Part shown: piece by piece, positions 1 through 9,992 of the stretch
Numbering within the stretch: the first letter of the stretch is position 1
Layout of the letters: each line of letters opens with the position of its first letter
From: Bordetella holmesii ATCC 51541
Lineage (GTDB): Bacteria; Pseudomonadota; Gammaproteobacteria; Burkholderiales; Burkholderiaceae_B
Length of the DNA: 64,000 nt
Direction: 5' to 3'
Assembly: GCA_000612485.1 (NCBI GenBank)
Contig: CP007494.1
Location: forward strand, 62,001-126,000
The notes under the pieces: generated by a model
What the model saw: only the letters and a program-made list of their open reading frames with translations
Told to the model about the DNA's origin: nothing
The model's database searches: none
Program-made: the position numbers and the translations under genes

Positions 1-246
1 CCCCGTCTCAACGGCGCGGCGAATGATCTTGTCATCAATATCGGTAATATTGCGCACATAGTCGACGGCATAGCCACTGGCACGCAGCCAGCGCTGAATG
101 ACGTCAAACGACACCAGCATGCGGGCATGCCCCAGGTGGCAATAGTCATAGACAGTCATGCCACACACGTACATGCGCACCTGGCCGGCGTGCACCGGTG
201 TGAAGACTTCTTTGGTACGCGACAATGTGTTGTAGATGTGCAGCAT
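1..246 (-). CDS. cysS: Cysteinyl-tRNA synthetase, N-terminal part
   Basis: Class I aminoacyl-tRNA synthetase that charges tRNA-Cys in the cytoplasm. Only the first 82 codons lie in the window; the gene runs off the left edge. The protein begins [13 protein letters not shown], shows the zinc-ligand cysteine in [18 protein letters not shown] and the HIGH-type motif HLGH, followed by [10 protein letters not shown], all diagnostic of CysRS. It is divergent from the TPR gene, with about 200 bases between that must hold both promoters. The ATG at 246 is the only start matching the family N-terminus. Confidence 0.95.
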   Translation of the reverse strand, partial: MLHIYNTLSRTKEVFTPVHAGQVRMYVCGMTVYDYCHLGHARMLVSFDVIQRWLRASGYAVDYVRNITDIDDKIIRRAVETG

Positions 247-446
247 GGCGCTCGTTTGGGCTATCTGGGCGTCGTCGGGAAGGTTGCCAGCCCGACCCCC
301 GACATGGTGGGTGGGCGATAGGCATGCCGCCCTTCGAAGGCATGCCTGAAGGCCATTGCCGCAACCGGGGCTAAAATGGCGATCGTAAAGTATAGCAAGC
401 GGCCTGCTGCCGCGCTTTCGGACAGGCCATAGACCAACGGACCCCC

Positions 447-1127
447 ATGACCTACAAGCCGCTTATCCGCTCTTTTCTGCTGGCGCTGGCCTTGTGCGGC
501 GCGGCCCCGGTCGTTCAGGCCCAGTCCATGTACGGCGGCGCATCCGAAGGACGCAACGCCAACATGACCAAGCTCGATGAACCGCGGCCCGAAGGTGGCT
601 GGGATGGCCTGGCCAAGGTACTCGAAGCCGTCAAACCCGGCGTGGACACCCGCCTGGATCCCACTGCCTCGCAGATCACCGACCATATCGAGCAGCTGCT
701 CAACGCCGGCCGCAACGAAGAAGCCCTGAAAATGATCGAAGCGCGGCAGCAGGCCTCGCGCAAGATCCCTGGCACCGACGTGCAGTTGATGTTCCAGCAC
801 GCCCGGGCGCTCGCGGCCCTCAAGCGCCCCCAGGAGGCCGAGGCCATTTATGCTGAAATGACCACGCGTTTTCCGGAGCTGCCCGAACCCTGGAACAACC
901 TGGCGGTGCTCTATGCCGCCCGGGGAGAACTCAATCAGGCCCAGGATGCGCTTAACATGGCGTTGCGGGCCGATCCGAATTACGCGGCCGCCCGCTCCAA
1001 TCTGGGCGACATCCAGCTCATGATCACCCTGCGTAGCTATCGGCAAGAAGCTGCGCGCGGCGTTCCGGGCATGAAGGAAAAAGCCCAGGAGCTGGACAAG
1101 CTACTGAAGGACAAATCGCACTCATGA
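447..1127 (+). CDS. Exported tetratricopeptide-repeat protein
   Basis: 226 residues with a clear Sec signal peptide ([19 protein letters not shown], cleavage near VQAQS). Residues about 75-200 contain TPR-like helices ([49 protein letters not shown]), so it is probably a periplasmic scaffold for protein-protein contacts. It is the first gene of a run with a cyclophilin and lpxH; its stop overlaps the next start by four bases (ATGA), implying translational coupling. The exact partner or role cannot be read from sequence. Confidence 0.85.
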   Translation: MTYKPLIRSFLLALALCGAAPVVQAQSMYGGASEGRNANMTKLDEPRPEGGWDGLAKVLEAVKPGVDTRLDPTASQITDHIEQLLNAGRNEEALKMIEARQQASRKIPGTDVQLMFQHARALAALKRPQEAEAIYAEMTTRFPELPEPWNNLAVLYAARGELNQAQDALNMALRADPNYAAARSNLGDIQLMITLRSYRQEAARGVPGMKEKAQELDKLLKDKSHS

Positions 1128-1765
1128 CCGCTTTTGTTTCTCGCATCAAGCCGCTGGGCCAGTGGGCCGGCGCTTTCCTGCTGGCGACCCTGCTGCCCCT
1201 GAGCGCTGGCGCGCAACCGGCCTCCTCCTCCCCCTCTCTTTCAGAAGGCACTACCTCCATGAGCAATCCTCGCGTCAAACTGCAAACCAACCAGGGCGAT
1301 ATGGTCATCACGCTGGATGCCGAAAAGGCCCCCAAGACGGTTGCAAACTTCCTTACCTACGTCAAAGACGGCTTCTACAACGGCACGGTCTTTCACCGCG
1401 TGATCGACGGCTTCATGATCCAGGGCGGCGGTTTCGAGCCGGGCCTCAAGCAAAAACCCACCCAGGCGCCCATCGAAAACGAAGCCAATAACGGCCTGAA
1501 GAACGACAAGTACACCGTCGCCATGGCCCGCACCAGCGATCCGCACTCGGCCACCGCCCAGTTCTTCATCAACGTCGCCAACAATGACTTCCTGAACTTC
1601 ACCGCCCCCACGCCCCAGGGCTGGGGTTACGCGGTGTTCGGCAAGATCACCGAAGGCACCGACGTGATCGACAAGATCCGCGGCGTGAAGACCGGCAACA
1701 ACGGTTTTCACCAGAACGTCCCCAAAGAGGACGTGATCATCGAGAAGGCCGAAGTCCTTGAATAA
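1124..1765 (+). CDS. ppiB: Cyclophilin-type peptidyl-prolyl isomerase with possible signal-peptide fusion
   Basis: Catalyses cis-trans isomerisation of prolyl bonds. The cyclophilin domain spans about residues 48-213, with [32 protein letters not shown] and [11 protein letters not shown], the residues that line the active site. The domain from [14 protein letters not shown] onward (ATG at 1259, preceded by AGAAGG at ten bases) looks like a complete cytoplasmic PpiB of 168 residues. The frame is open upstream to an ATG at 1124 that overlaps the TPR stop and encodes a convincing signal peptide ending near SAGAQPA. Two products (periplasmic and cytoplasmic) or a deletion fusion of a ppiA signal peptide to ppiB are both possible. 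The stop overlaps lpxH by eight bases. Confidence 0.9.
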   Translation: MTAFVSRIKPLGQWAGAFLLATLLPLSAGAQPASSSPSLSEGTTSMSNPRVKLQTNQGDMVITLDAEKAPKTVANFLTYVKDGFYNGTVFHRVIDGFMIQGGGFEPGLKQKPTQAPIENEANNGLKNDKYTVAMARTSDPHSATAQFFINVANNDFLNFTAPTPQGWGYAVFGKITEGTDVIDKIRGVKTGNNGFHQNVPKEDVIIEKAEVLE

Positions 1766-2528
1766 GCTGGCACTGCCAGGCTCGATCTGGCTGGCCTCTG
1801 ACGTGCACCTGGGGCCGGCCACCGTGGCCACCTCGGAAGCCTTCATGGGCTTTCTGCAGGCTGCCGCCGAAGAGGCCGACGCACTGCTGCTGCCCGGCGA
1901 CATCTTCGACGCTTGGATCGGCGACGATGTCATCCGGGCAGCACCGCCCTGGCTCGCCCAGGCACTGCAGGGCATCAAGGCGACGGCTGCGCGCATCCCG
2001 GTCTACCTGGGTCGCGGCAACCGTGATTTCCTGATCGGCCAGGAACTGGCCGATGCCGTAAACGCCACGCTGCTGCCCGAGCCGGCCCTGATCGACTCGG
2101 ACTTCGGTACGCTGCTGATTACGCACGGCGACGAGTACTGTACGGACGACGTCGCCTACCAGCAGTTCCGCACCATGGTGCGCGATCCCCGCTGGCAGGC
2201 GCAGTTTCTGGCCAAGACCATCCCCGAGCGACTGCAGATGGCCCAACAGGCCCGCGGCGAAAGCATGGCAGCCAACCAGACCAAAACCATGGCGATCATG
2301 GACGTCAACACGCAGGCAGTCGAGTCCGCCTTCCGTGACGCTGACGTCGCCATCATCGTCCATGGCCATACGCATCGCCCGGACCGTCATGTCATGGCGG
2401 TCGACGGCAAAAAGCGCGAGCGCTGGGTACTGCCCGATTGGGACTGTGACCACGGCGAGTCACGCGGTGGCTGGCTGGTCATCGACCGCGACGGCCTGCA
2501 GTTGTACGACTTGGACGTGGCGGCTTAA
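1758..2528 (+). CDS. lpxH: UDP-2,3-diacylglucosamine hydrolase
   Basis: Cleaves UDP-2,3-diacylglucosamine to lipid X and UMP in lipid A synthesis, at the inner face of the inner membrane. The calcineurin-like metallophosphoesterase motifs are all present: DVHLG near residue 15, GDIFD near 46, GRGNRDF near 80, [10 protein letters not shown] near 120 and HGHTHRP near 200. Length (256) is close to the family norm of about 240-255. The start is a TTG that overlaps the cyclophilin stop, with AGAAGG nine bases upstream. Last gene of its operon, closed by a strong hairpin. Confidence 0.95.
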   Translation: MNKLALPGSIWLASDVHLGPATVATSEAFMGFLQAAAEEADALLLPGDIFDAWIGDDVIRAAPPWLAQALQGIKATAARIPVYLGRGNRDFLIGQELADAVNATLLPEPALIDSDFGTLLITHGDEYCTDDVAYQQFRTMVRDPRWQAQFLAKTIPERLQMAQQARGESMAANQTKTMAIMDVNTQAVESAFRDADVAIIVHGHTHRPDRHVMAVDGKKRERWVLPDWDCDHGESRGGWLVIDRDGLQLYDLDVAA

Positions 2529-2570
2529 AACACCGCAGCGGCCTGGGCTCTTGTCTGCGCAAGGTGCCCA

Positions 2571-2611
2571 AAAAAGCCTGAACCCGGCGCGTGGCCGGGT
2601 TCAGGCTTTTT
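2571..2611. terminator. Bidirectional rho-independent terminator
   Basis: An 18-bp stem whose arms begin with five A and end with five T (arms 2571-2588 and 2594-2611, five-base loop). It lies between the convergent lpxH and uppP stops and has T-runs on both strands, so it can serve both genes. Confidence 0.9.
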
Positions 2612-2638
2612 AGTTGGAGCTTCTTGCGCCAGCGTCAG

Positions 2639-3502
2639 TCATTTGGACAACAGCCAGATGGCCACCACGATACCCAGCGCGATGCGGTACCAGGCGAAGC
2701 CGCGATAGGTATGATTCGCCACAAAGCGCAGAACGGCGCGCACCACCACCAGCGCGCTCAGAAACGCGGCAACGAAGCCGACCGCAATCCCGCTCAGGTC
2801 ATGGCTGGTGAGCACATCCATATTGCGGTACATGTCATAGACAGCCGCACCCAGCATGGTCGGCATGGCAAGGAAAAAAGAGAATTCGGTCGCGGTCTTG
2901 CGCTGAATGCCGGCAATCATGCCGCCAATGATGGTCGCACCCGAGCGCGAGGTACCTGGAATCATGGCCAGGCACTGCGCCACGCCCACTCCGAGCGCCT
3001 GCTTCCAACTGATGTCTTCCAGGCGACGCGCCGTCGCACGCTCATCCGAGGCCGTGTCATCGGCCGCCCCCGGGGCGTCACCCGGAGTTTTAGGAGCCCG
3101 CCACTCCACCCACAGCATGATCAAGCCGCCGAGCACCAGCGTGACCGCGACCACCCCCGGGTGGTAAAACGTCTGCTTGATGCTCTTGATGAAAATGGCA
3201 CCGATGACCGCAGCCGGCAGAAAGGCCAGCAGCAGGTTGCGTGTGAACAGGAGCTCCTGGCGCTCGCCGCAGAGCGTGCCGCGGACCAACTGCCACAAGC
3301 GCGCGCGGAAAATCCACATCACCGCCAGAATGGACCCCAGCTGGATCACCACCTCGAACACCTTGCCCGAGCCGGACTCGAACTGTATCCAATCGCCAAA
3401 GAGAATGAGATGACCCGTGCTGGAGACGGGTATGAATTCAGTAAGGCCCTCGATGATGCCGAGGAAAAAAGCCTTCAGAAGGTAAAGCGTGCTGTCGCTC
3501 AC
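2639..3502 (-). CDS. uppP: Undecaprenyl-diphosphatase
   Basis: Inner-membrane enzyme that recycles the peptidoglycan lipid carrier by dephosphorylating undecaprenyl diphosphate; it also confers bacitracin tolerance. Family signatures GIIEGLTEFIPVSSTGHLIL (N-terminus) and PGTSRSGATIIGGM (about residue 175) carry the catalytic Glu, Ser and Arg. Several hydrophobic helices follow. I chose the GTG at 3502, which gives 287 residues and an N-terminus (VSDSTLYLLKAFFLG) matching other Bordetella UppP as I recall them; the frame is open far upstream but that part lies over the TerC-like gene. It starts 19 bases after that gene's stop on the same strand, suggesting co-transcription. Confidence 0.95.
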   Translation of the reverse strand: MSDSTLYLLKAFFLGIIEGLTEFIPVSSTGHLILFGDWIQFESGSGKVFEVVIQLGSILAVMWIFRARLWQLVRGTLCGERQELLFTRNLLLAFLPAAVIGAIFIKSIKQTFYHPGVVAVTLVLGGLIMLWVEWRAPKTPGDAPGAADDTASDERATARRLEDISWKQALGVGVAQCLAMIPGTSRSGATIIGGMIAGIQRKTATEFSFFLAMPTMLGAAVYDMYRNMDVLTSHDLSGIAVGFVAAFLSALVVVRAVLRFVANHTYRGFAWYRIALGIVVAIWLLSK

Positions 3503-3521
3503 AGAATGTACATCCGAAAAT

Positions 3522-5120
3522 TTAGTCGTGATCGTAATTGTCGGGATCTTCGAGCGCTTCGTTGATGGATCGTTCCACCCGCACGGAGGCGATGCGGCGG
3601 CCATCCATGCGCAGAACTTCGAAACGGAAGCGGAAATAAGGTGTCTCGTACTCGCAGCTGTCACCCGGCTGCGGCAACTGCCCAAAGCGCATCAGCAGGT
3701 AACCTGCCAGCGTGGAGTAATCCTCGGATTCGTCGATCAACCCTTCGGTATCGAGCACTTGCTCCACATGCCGCAGATCAGCCGCGCCGTCGATTTCCCA
3801 GACACTATCGTCCTTGGCGATAATATCGGGCACCTCATCCTCGTCGGGGAACTCGCCGGCAATGGCCTCGAATACATCGATGGGCGTGACCAGCCCGGCG
3901 ATGGCGCCGAACTCATCGGCCACCAGCACCAGTTGGCCGCGCGAACGTTTGAGGGTTTCCATTAGACGCAGGATACCGATGGATTCGTGCACGATGATCG
4001 GATCGCGCAGGCGGTTGCGGCGCACCTGACCCTCGGCAATCAGGTCAGCCACCATGTCCTTGGCGCGGCCTATGCCGATGACCTCGTCCAGCGAACCCCG
4101 GCAGACGGGAAAAAAGCTGTGCGGGGTATCCATGATCTGCTTCTGGATGGCCTGGGGATCATCCTCGATATTGACCCACGACACATCGATGCGCGGGGTC
4201 ATGATCGAGTGGATGGAGCGCTCGGCCAGGGTCAGCACGCCACTGACCATGTTGCGCTCCTCCACGCCGAAGGCGGCTGTAGCAGGTGCCTGTCGATCCG
4301 GTTCGAGGTCGGCGTCGACCTTCTGCGGCCGCTTACCCAGCATGCGCAGCACCGCCTCGGCGGTGCGGTCGCGCATGGGGCGGCGGGCATCGAGCTTGAG
4401 CAGATTGCGCCGCGCCACCTGGTTGAGCGCCTCGATGAGTACTGAGAATCCGATGGCGGCGTACAGATAGCCCTTGGGCACCTTGAAGCCAAACGCTTCG
4501 GCCAGCAGCGAAAACCCGATCATCAGAAGAAAGCCCAGACACAGCACAACCACGGTCGGATGGGCATTGACGAAACGGGTCAGCGGCTTGGAGGCCGCCA
4601 GCATGATCCCCATGGCGATGATCACAGCGATCATCATGATGGCCAGGTGGTCGACCATGCCCACGGCAGTGATCACCGAGTCCAGCGAGAACACCGCGTC
4701 CAGCACCACGATCTGCGTGACCGTGACCCAGAAGCTCGGGTAGGAGCGCAAGCCTCCCACCACCTCCTGCCCGCCGCCCTCGAGCCGCTCGTGCAGTTCC
4801 ATCGTGCCCTTGAAGAGCAGGAAGAAGCCGCCCAGCATCAGGATCAGATCCCGGCCCGCAAACGAAAAGGGCCCAAGGGAAAACAGCGGCCGGGTCAACG
4901 TGACCAACCACGACATCACCGACAACAGGCCCAACCGCATGACCAACGCCAGACTCAGGCCGACGATGCGCGCGCGGTCACGCTGCGAAGGAGGCAGCTT
5001 GTCCGCCAGGATGGCGATGAAGATGAGGTTGTCTATCCCGAGGACGATTTCAAGGATGACAAGGGTAAGCAGGCCGACCCACGCGGCGGGGTCCAGCAGC
5101 CACTCCATCAGGCACTCCAC
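3522..5120 (-). CDS. TerC-family membrane protein with CBS pair and CorC/HlyC domain
   Basis: 532 residues. The first 230 or so form a TerC-type bundle of membrane helices with the acidic motifs GIDNLIF and [13 protein letters not shown]. Residues about 300-420 are a tandem CBS module ([33 protein letters not shown]), and the C-terminal 80 residues are a CorC_HlyC domain ([17 protein letters not shown]). This YegH/YoaE-like architecture is linked to metal-ion efflux or homeostasis; the substrate is unknown. A second in-frame ATG at 5108 is an alternative start. No lesion is seen. Confidence 0.9.
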   Translation of the reverse strand: MECLMEWLLDPAAWVGLLTLVILEIVLGIDNLIFIAILADKLPPSQRDRARIVGLSLALVMRLGLLSVMSWLVTLTRPLFSLGPFSFAGRDLILMLGGFFLLFKGTMELHERLEGGGQEVVGGLRSYPSFWVTVTQIVVLDAVFSLDSVITAVGMVDHLAIMMIAVIIAMGIMLAASKPLTRFVNAHPTVVVLCLGFLLMIGFSLLAEAFGFKVPKGYLYAAIGFSVLIEALNQVARRNLLKLDARRPMRDRTAEAVLRMLGKRPQKVDADLEPDRQAPATAAFGVEERNMVSGVLTLAERSIHSIMTPRIDVSWVNIEDDPQAIQKQIMDTPHSFFPVCRGSLDEVIGIGRAKDMVADLIAEGQVRRNRLRDPIIVHESIGILRLMETLKRSRGQLVLVADEFGAIAGLVTPIDVFEAIAGEFPDEDEVPDIIAKDDSVWEIDGAADLRHVEQVLDTEGLIDESEDYSTLAGYLLMRFGQLPQPGDSCEYETPYFRFRFEVLRMDGRRIASVRVERSINEALEDPDNYDHD

Positions 5121-5311
5121 AAGTTACAGGACCGATTATCGTACATGGAAAAAATGTGTCACGCGGGTGACAAAACCTGGCGGCCCATGGCGAGCGCATG
5201 CCCGGCAACAAACCTGACAAACCGATGAAAAACCCCCGCAACCTGGATGTTTGTCCAAGCTCGGGGTCCGTCCGGCGTGCCAGCACGGGCACGCCTGCTA
5301 GCGCTGGCAGA

Positions 5312-6091
5312 TCAGGCCTTGGCCTGAAGCGCCGTCAGCATATGGGTGAAGATCTTGGGGCTGCCGGCCAACACATTGCCGGTGTCCATCCAGCCCTGTT
5401 CGCCGTCGAAATCGGCCACCAGACCGCCGGCTTCCAGTACGAGCAGACTGCCCGCGGCCACGTCCCAGGGCTTGAGGCCCACGCCGCAAAAACCATCGAG
5501 GCGGCCGCTGGCGACATAAGCCAGCTCCAGAACGGTCGACCCCAGACGACGCACGCCGGTGCTGCCTTCGGCCATGTTGCGGAACCGCGAAGATCCCTGA
5601 TCCGCATCGGCTGGCGTGGGCCAGTGTGCGCCCAGCAAGGCTTCGTGATAGCGGATGCGGCCAGAGACGCGCACACGGCGGTCATTGAGGAAGGTGCCGC
5701 CGCCACGGCTGGCCGTGAACAACTCATTGCGTGCCGGATCATAGACGACGGCCTGCGTCACCTGGCCGCGCTGCGTCAGCGCGATAGAAACCGCGTAGTT
5801 CGGCAGCCCGTGGATAAAATTGGTCGTGCCGTCCAGAGGATCGATGATCCACTGGAACTCTGCCTGATCTGGGCCCTGCAGGCCATATTCTTCGCCCAGC
5901 ACGGCATGATCGGGGTAAGCCGCGCGCAGGAACTCGACAATGGCCTCCTCCGCGGCGCGGTCCACTTCCGTGACATAATCGCGCGGACCCTTGCGCGCCA
6001 CGGTCAGGCGGTCGGGATCGAGGCTGGCGCGATTGATGATGGCGCCGGCACGGCGAGCCGCCTTGATGGCGGTATTGAGCATCGGGTGCAT
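5312..6091 (-). CDS. suhB: Inositol-1-monophosphatase family protein
   Basis: 259 residues starting MHPMLNTAIKAARRAG. Metal-binding motifs of the family are intact: GEEYG (near residue 70), DPLDGTTNFIHG (near 88) and the C-terminal KPWDVAAGSLLVLEAGG. In proteobacteria SuhB hydrolyses myo-inositol-1-phosphate and also takes part in the rRNA antitermination complex with NusA; which role matters here cannot be told. The frame stays open upstream to 6244, but that extension has no family similarity. Divergent from trmJ across about 145 bases. Confidence 0.92.
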   Translation of the reverse strand: MHPMLNTAIKAARRAGAIINRASLDPDRLTVARKGPRDYVTEVDRAAEEAIVEFLRAAYPDHAVLGEEYGLQGPDQAEFQWIIDPLDGTTNFIHGLPNYAVSIALTQRGQVTQAVVYDPARNELFTASRGGGTFLNDRRVRVSGRIRYHEALLGAHWPTPADADQGSSRFRNMAEGSTGVRRLGSTVLELAYVASGRLDGFCGVGLKPWDVAAGSLLVLEAGGLVADFDGEQGWMDTGNVLAGSPKIFTHMLTALQAKA

Positions 6092-6235
6092 AGAATTCCG
6101 TTCGGTAAAGGCCTGGCCTGCGCGGATGCATGGCAAGGGAGTATCGTACTTCGCCTGAAGGCATTTTGCCCTGCGGCTCCCAACCTGGCGCCCCGCAAAA
6201 CCCAGGAAAGCACAAAGCCAAACTTCCCATTTTAA

Positions 6236-7045
6236 ATGACTCAAGAATTTTCACGTGCTCGCTTCATCATGGTGCAGCCCAGCCACCCCGACAACGTCGG
6301 TTCGGCAGCCCGCGCCATCAAGACCATGGGCTTTGCCGATCTGGTTCTGGTCGACCCTAAAATGCCTGACATGACGGTCCAGCCCGAGGCGCTGGCCCTG
6401 GCAAGCGGCGCGGTCGACGTCCTCGAGCGCGCCCACATCTGCGCCACCCTCGAAGAAGCGCTGGCACCGGTAACCCTGGCGTTTGCCCTGACCGCGCGCG
6501 TGCGCGATCTCGGCCCTCCGCCGTGCGACATCCGCCAGGCGGCCACGCTCAGCCGCGAACACTTGGATAACAATCCGGGAGGCGCGGTGGCCATTGTTTT
6601 AGGGACAGAGCGATCAGGGCTCACGAACGAGCAGATCGGGCTCTGCCAGCGTATCTGCCACATCCCCGCCAATCCCGAATACAGTTCGCTGAACGTGGCC
6701 CAGGCGCTGCAACTGGCAGCCTGGGAGTTGCGCTATGCACTGCTCGACGGCGCCGGAGCCACGCTGCTGCCACCATCCAGAGCGCAACAACCGGATCCTG
6801 GCGCGCAACTGGCCAGCGGCGAAGCGGTACACGCCATGCTCGCGCACTGGGAGCAGGCCCTCGTGGCGGTGGATTTTCTCAACCCGGCCCACCCCAAGAA
6901 ACTCATGCCACGCATGCGGCACCTGTTTACTCGCGCGGCCCTGACCCGTGACGAAATCGATATGCTTCGCGGTGTCTGCACCGCCATGCTCGACGTCGCC
7001 AGCCGGGCCGCACCGCGCAAAAGCCGCCGCGACGAAGCGAACTGA
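6236..7045 (+). CDS. trmJ: tRNA (cytidine/uridine-32-2'-O-)-methyltransferase
   Basis: SPOUT-class enzyme that methylates the ribose of nucleotide 32 in tRNA using S-adenosylmethionine. The three SpoU motifs are present: HPDNVGSAARAIKTMG (N-terminal), IVLGTERSGLTNEQ (centre) and the knot region PEYSSLNVAQALQLAAWELR. The C-terminal 90 residues are the extension typical of TrmJ. The adjacent, divergent suhB is the usual proteobacterial neighbour of trmJ. Confidence 0.93.
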   Translation: MTQEFSRARFIMVQPSHPDNVGSAARAIKTMGFADLVLVDPKMPDMTVQPEALALASGAVDVLERAHICATLEEALAPVTLAFALTARVRDLGPPPCDIRQAATLSREHLDNNPGGAVAIVLGTERSGLTNEQIGLCQRICHIPANPEYSSLNVAQALQLAAWELRYALLDGAGATLLPPSRAQQPDPGAQLASGEAVHAMLAHWEQALVAVDFLNPAHPKKLMPRMRHLFTRAALTRDEIDMLRGVCTAMLDVASRAAPRKSRRDEAN

Positions 7046-7095
7046 TCTCGGGCGGCCAAAAGAGGATGCGGCCGGCTGCCGCACCGCAAGACAAT

Positions 7096-7126
7096 AAAAA
7101 AAGGGGCGACGCACCGCGTCAGCCCC
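7096..7126 (-). terminator. Rho-independent terminator of the Bug gene
   Basis: GC-rich stem (arms near 7103-7112 and 7116-7126, one bulge) followed on the minus strand by seven T. It lies about 20 bases beyond the stop of the minus-strand Bug gene. Confidence 0.8.
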
Positions 7127-7147
7127 CCTGCTTCGCCGTGCTAACAA

Positions 7148-8143
7148 TCAATCGACGCGCGCACCCGAAGTCTTGACCACGGGGGCCCAGCCTTCGACTT
7201 CCGACTTGATGAACGCACCAAACTCGGCCGGCGTGGTTTTCTGTCCGATCGCCCCCAGGCTTTCATAGGCTTTTTGCACGGAAGGTTTATCCAGACCCTT
7301 CATCATGGCCGCGTTCAGCGTGTCGATCACATCCTTCGGCGTGCCAGCAGGCGCGACCAGACCGAACCACGACGACACATCGAATTTATCAAAGCCGGCC
7401 TCCTGCATGGTGGGCAGATCCGGTGCGCTCTTGGAGCGTTCGGCCGTGGTCACTGCCAAAGCGCGCAGCTTGCCCGATTGCGCGTGGGGCCAGGACGAAG
7501 GCATGTTGTCGAACATGAATTGCACCTGGCCGCCGATCAGATCGGTCACCGCTGGGGCGCTGCCCTTGTAGGGCACATGCAGCACATCGATGCCGGCGCG
7601 TTGCTTGAACAGCTCGCCGGCCATATGAATGGAAGTGCCGCTGCCTGAGGAGGCAAAAGCCAATTTGCCTGGGTTGGCCTTGGCATAAGCCACCAGTTCC
7701 TGCACGGACTTGACCGGCACTTGCGGATTGATCACCAGGACATTGGGCACCTTCGCACCCAGCGCCACCGGCGCGAAATCCTTGACCAAATCGAAATTGA
7801 CGTTCGAATACAGCGTCTGATTAATCGCACTGGTCACGGCCACGAACAGCAGCGTGTAGCCATCGGGAGTCGCGCGGGCGACATAGTCCGTGGCGATATT
7901 GCTGCCGCCGCCCGGCTTGTTCTCGACCACGAAGGATTGCCCGAGTGCCTCGGTCAGTTCCTTGGCCATGATTCGGGCGATCACGTCGGTCGTGCCCCCG
8001 GCGGAAAACCCCACCACGATACGCACGGGCTTGTCCGGATAGGCAGCCAGCGCGGGGGTCGAACTCAGGGCAAAAGCGCTTACAGTACCGGCGATCAATC
8101 CGGTGAGGGCGCGCGCCAGACGAGGCTTTTTGGCCAATGTCAT
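7148..8143 (-). CDS. Bug/TctC-family periplasmic solute-binding protein
   Basis: 331 residues with a signal peptide ending in ALAAYPDKP, then the canonical Bug fold: PVRIVVGFSAGGTTDVIAR, ENKPGGGSNIATDYVA, HVPYKGSAPAVTDLIGGQV and a C-terminal GWAPVVK. Bug proteins bind small carboxylates or amino acids in the periplasm and are heavily expanded in Bordetella, often without a dedicated transporter. I chose ATG 8143 because GGAGA stands eight bases upstream; the frame is open to 8170. It is divergent from a broken IclR gene that may once have controlled it. Confidence 0.92.
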   Translation of the reverse strand: MTLAKKPRLARALTGLIAGTVSAFALSSTPALAAYPDKPVRIVVGFSAGGTTDVIARIMAKELTEALGQSFVVENKPGGGSNIATDYVARATPDGYTLLFVAVTSAINQTLYSNVNFDLVKDFAPVALGAKVPNVLVINPQVPVKSVQELVAYAKANPGKLAFASSGSGTSIHMAGELFKQRAGIDVLHVPYKGSAPAVTDLIGGQVQFMFDNMPSSWPHAQSGKLRALAVTTAERSKSAPDLPTMQEAGFDKFDVSSWFGLVAPAGTPKDVIDTLNAAMMKGLDKPSVQKAYESLGAIGQKTTPAEFGAFIKSEVEGWAPVVKTSGARVD

Positions 8144-8319
8144 GCGATTGTCTCCATGCAAAGTGTCCATGGTATGGACGTATAAAAATTATGATTGTTT
8201 GGATGATGCGCTATACATGGCGGTTAAGGCAAGGTAGAGTCCACCTTACGGACGCTGGCCAGCCACCGGGCGCCAGGGCCCGACGAGCCGCGATTTGGCC
8301 TAGATAATCAGAGACATAC

Positions 8320-9075
8320 ATGCAAGAGAGTGAGACCGCGGCTGCCGGGCCGCGTACCCTGCGCCGGGGGCTAACCGTACTGGCGGCTTTGCGCGATCAG
8401 GGCAATAACGGGCTAAGCGTCACCGACATTGCACGACAAACCGGCATCCAGCGCCCGACCATTTATCGGCTGCTGGCCGCCCTGCTGGAGGCAGGGCTGG
8501 TGTCAACCGTCCAGGGCAGCAAAAAATACCGCGCAGAACTCGGGGCCTAGCCAGACATCATCTCGCCCGACCCGCGAGTGCGCCCGTTGTTGCCCATCCT
8601 GAAGCGTCTGGCAGACCGCACTGGCGACGCCGTCTTTCTGGTCGTGCGCGACGGCGACGACTCGGTCAGCCTGCACCGCGAAATCGGCAGTTATCCGGTG
8701 CAGATTCTCGCGACCTACGCTGGCAAACGCCAACCCTTGGGTGTGGGATCGGGCGGCATGGCCATCCTGGCCGCGTTGGCCGACGACAGCGCCCACGACA
8801 TCGTGGCTCGCAACTCTGGCCGGCTGGATGAGTTTGGTGGCATGACAACGCACGAAATGCATCGCCTCATCGAAAACACGCGTTCGCGCGGCTATTCGGT
8901 CGTGGGCAATCACGCCGTGCGCGGCGCCCTGGGCGTCGGCTGTGCCCTGCTCGATGGGCAGGGTTTGCCTCTGCTGGCCGTCAGCGTGACGGCTATCATC
9001 GACCGCATGCCAGCGCAGCGTCAGCGCGAGATCGCTGGCTGGATCAAAACCGAGCTGGCCCGGCTCAAGACCTGA
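8320..9075 (+). pseudogene. IclR-family regulator interrupted by an in-frame stop
   Basis: The frame encodes an N-terminal winged helix (LRRGLTVLAALRDQ, SVTDIARQTGIQRPTIYRLL) and a C-terminal IclR effector domain (RTGDAVFLVVRDGDDSVSLH, PLGVGSGGMAILAALAD, RSRGYSVVGNHAVRGALGVG). A TAG at 8548-8550, right after the DNA-binding domain, splits it into 76 and about 175 codons in the same frame. This is a substitution-type lesion, not a homopolymer slip, so it looks like a true nonsense mutation. The 76-residue DNA-binding fragment might still be made but would lack effector binding and dimerisation. Confidence 0.88.
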
Positions 9076-9091
9076 GCGGGCCGGCCTGAGG

Positions 9092-9934
9092 TCAGGCCGC
9101 GGCGTCCTTATCCGCAGACGGCGGGGCCTGGATTTCGCGTACCGGGATGGGCGGGCGAAAGCCTGCCTCGGCCAGCTTGCTCCGAATCTGCTGGAACAAG
9201 TCCCAGCGCAGATCCCAGTAGGTTGCCGCCTTGGTCCAGACGCGCACATTGACCACTGTGCCGTTGTCGCGATACTCGATGGCGCGGACCACCGGTGCGG
9301 GCGTGGCATCGACGAGCGGATGGTCTTTGACCAATGCCTCAAGGCGACTGACGGCGGCCTCCAGATCGTCGGCATAATGGATGATCACCGGGATGTCGCA
9401 ACGGCGATTGACGTTGCGGCTGTAGTTGGTGATGGTCGATGTCCACACTGCGCTATTGGGCATGGTGATGTTGATGCCATCGGACTGCACCAATCGCGTC
9501 AGGAACAAGCCGACCTCTTCCACAGTGCCTTCGTTACCCGAGCTCAGCGCGACATACTCGCCGGCCCGGATGGGCCGCAGTATCAACAGCATGATCCCGG
9601 CGGCAATGTTCTGCAGTGTGCCTTGCAGCGCCAGGCCAACGGCCAGGCCGGCCGCGCCCAGTACGGCGATCAGGCTGGCGGTCTGCACGCCAAAGCGGGC
9701 CAGCACGGCAATCACGGTAAAGATGCGCACGGCCCAGACCACGGTAGTCTGGAACATCGGCACGATGGTGGGATCGATACGCGCAGAGCGTTGCGCCACC
9801 CGGCGGACCCATCGGCCCAAACCCGAAGAGACCCACCAGCCGATGATAAGGATCAACAGCGCCACGAGCAGGTTGATGCCCAGCTCCAGCAATTGGGGCA
9901 TGAGAGCGCCCATGCCTATAAACCATTCTTTCAT
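9092..9934 (-). CDS. mscS: Small-conductance mechanosensitive channel (MscS family)
   Basis: 280 residues: three N-terminal membrane helices, the pore-lining TM3 with its Gly/Ala packing pattern (AVLGAAGLAVGLALQGTLQN), the beta-domain (RAGEYVALSSGNEGTVEEVG, ITMPNSAVWTSTITNYSRN) and a C-terminal cytoplasmic vestibule. It opens under membrane tension to release solutes during osmotic downshock. Convergent with the IclR pseudogene and 58 bases downstream of the DUF1513 gene on the same strand. Length and motifs are normal. Confidence 0.93.
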   Translation of the reverse strand: MKEWFIGMGALMPQLLELGINLLVALLILIIGWWVSSGLGRWVRRVAQRSARIDPTIVPMFQTTVVWAVRIFTVIAVLARFGVQTASLIAVLGAAGLAVGLALQGTLQNIAAGIMLLILRPIRAGEYVALSSGNEGTVEEVGLFLTRLVQSDGINITMPNSAVWTSTITNYSRNVNRRCDIPVIIHYADDLEAAVSRLEALVKDHPLVDATPAPVVRAIEYRDNGTVVNVRVWTKAATYWDLRWDLFQQIRSKLAEAGFRPPIPVREIQAPPSADKDAAA

Positions 9935-9992
9935 GTGTACTCCTGGCCAGTCCCGGCGTCAGCAACTTCCGGACTCTAGCAGAAGCGCCGGA

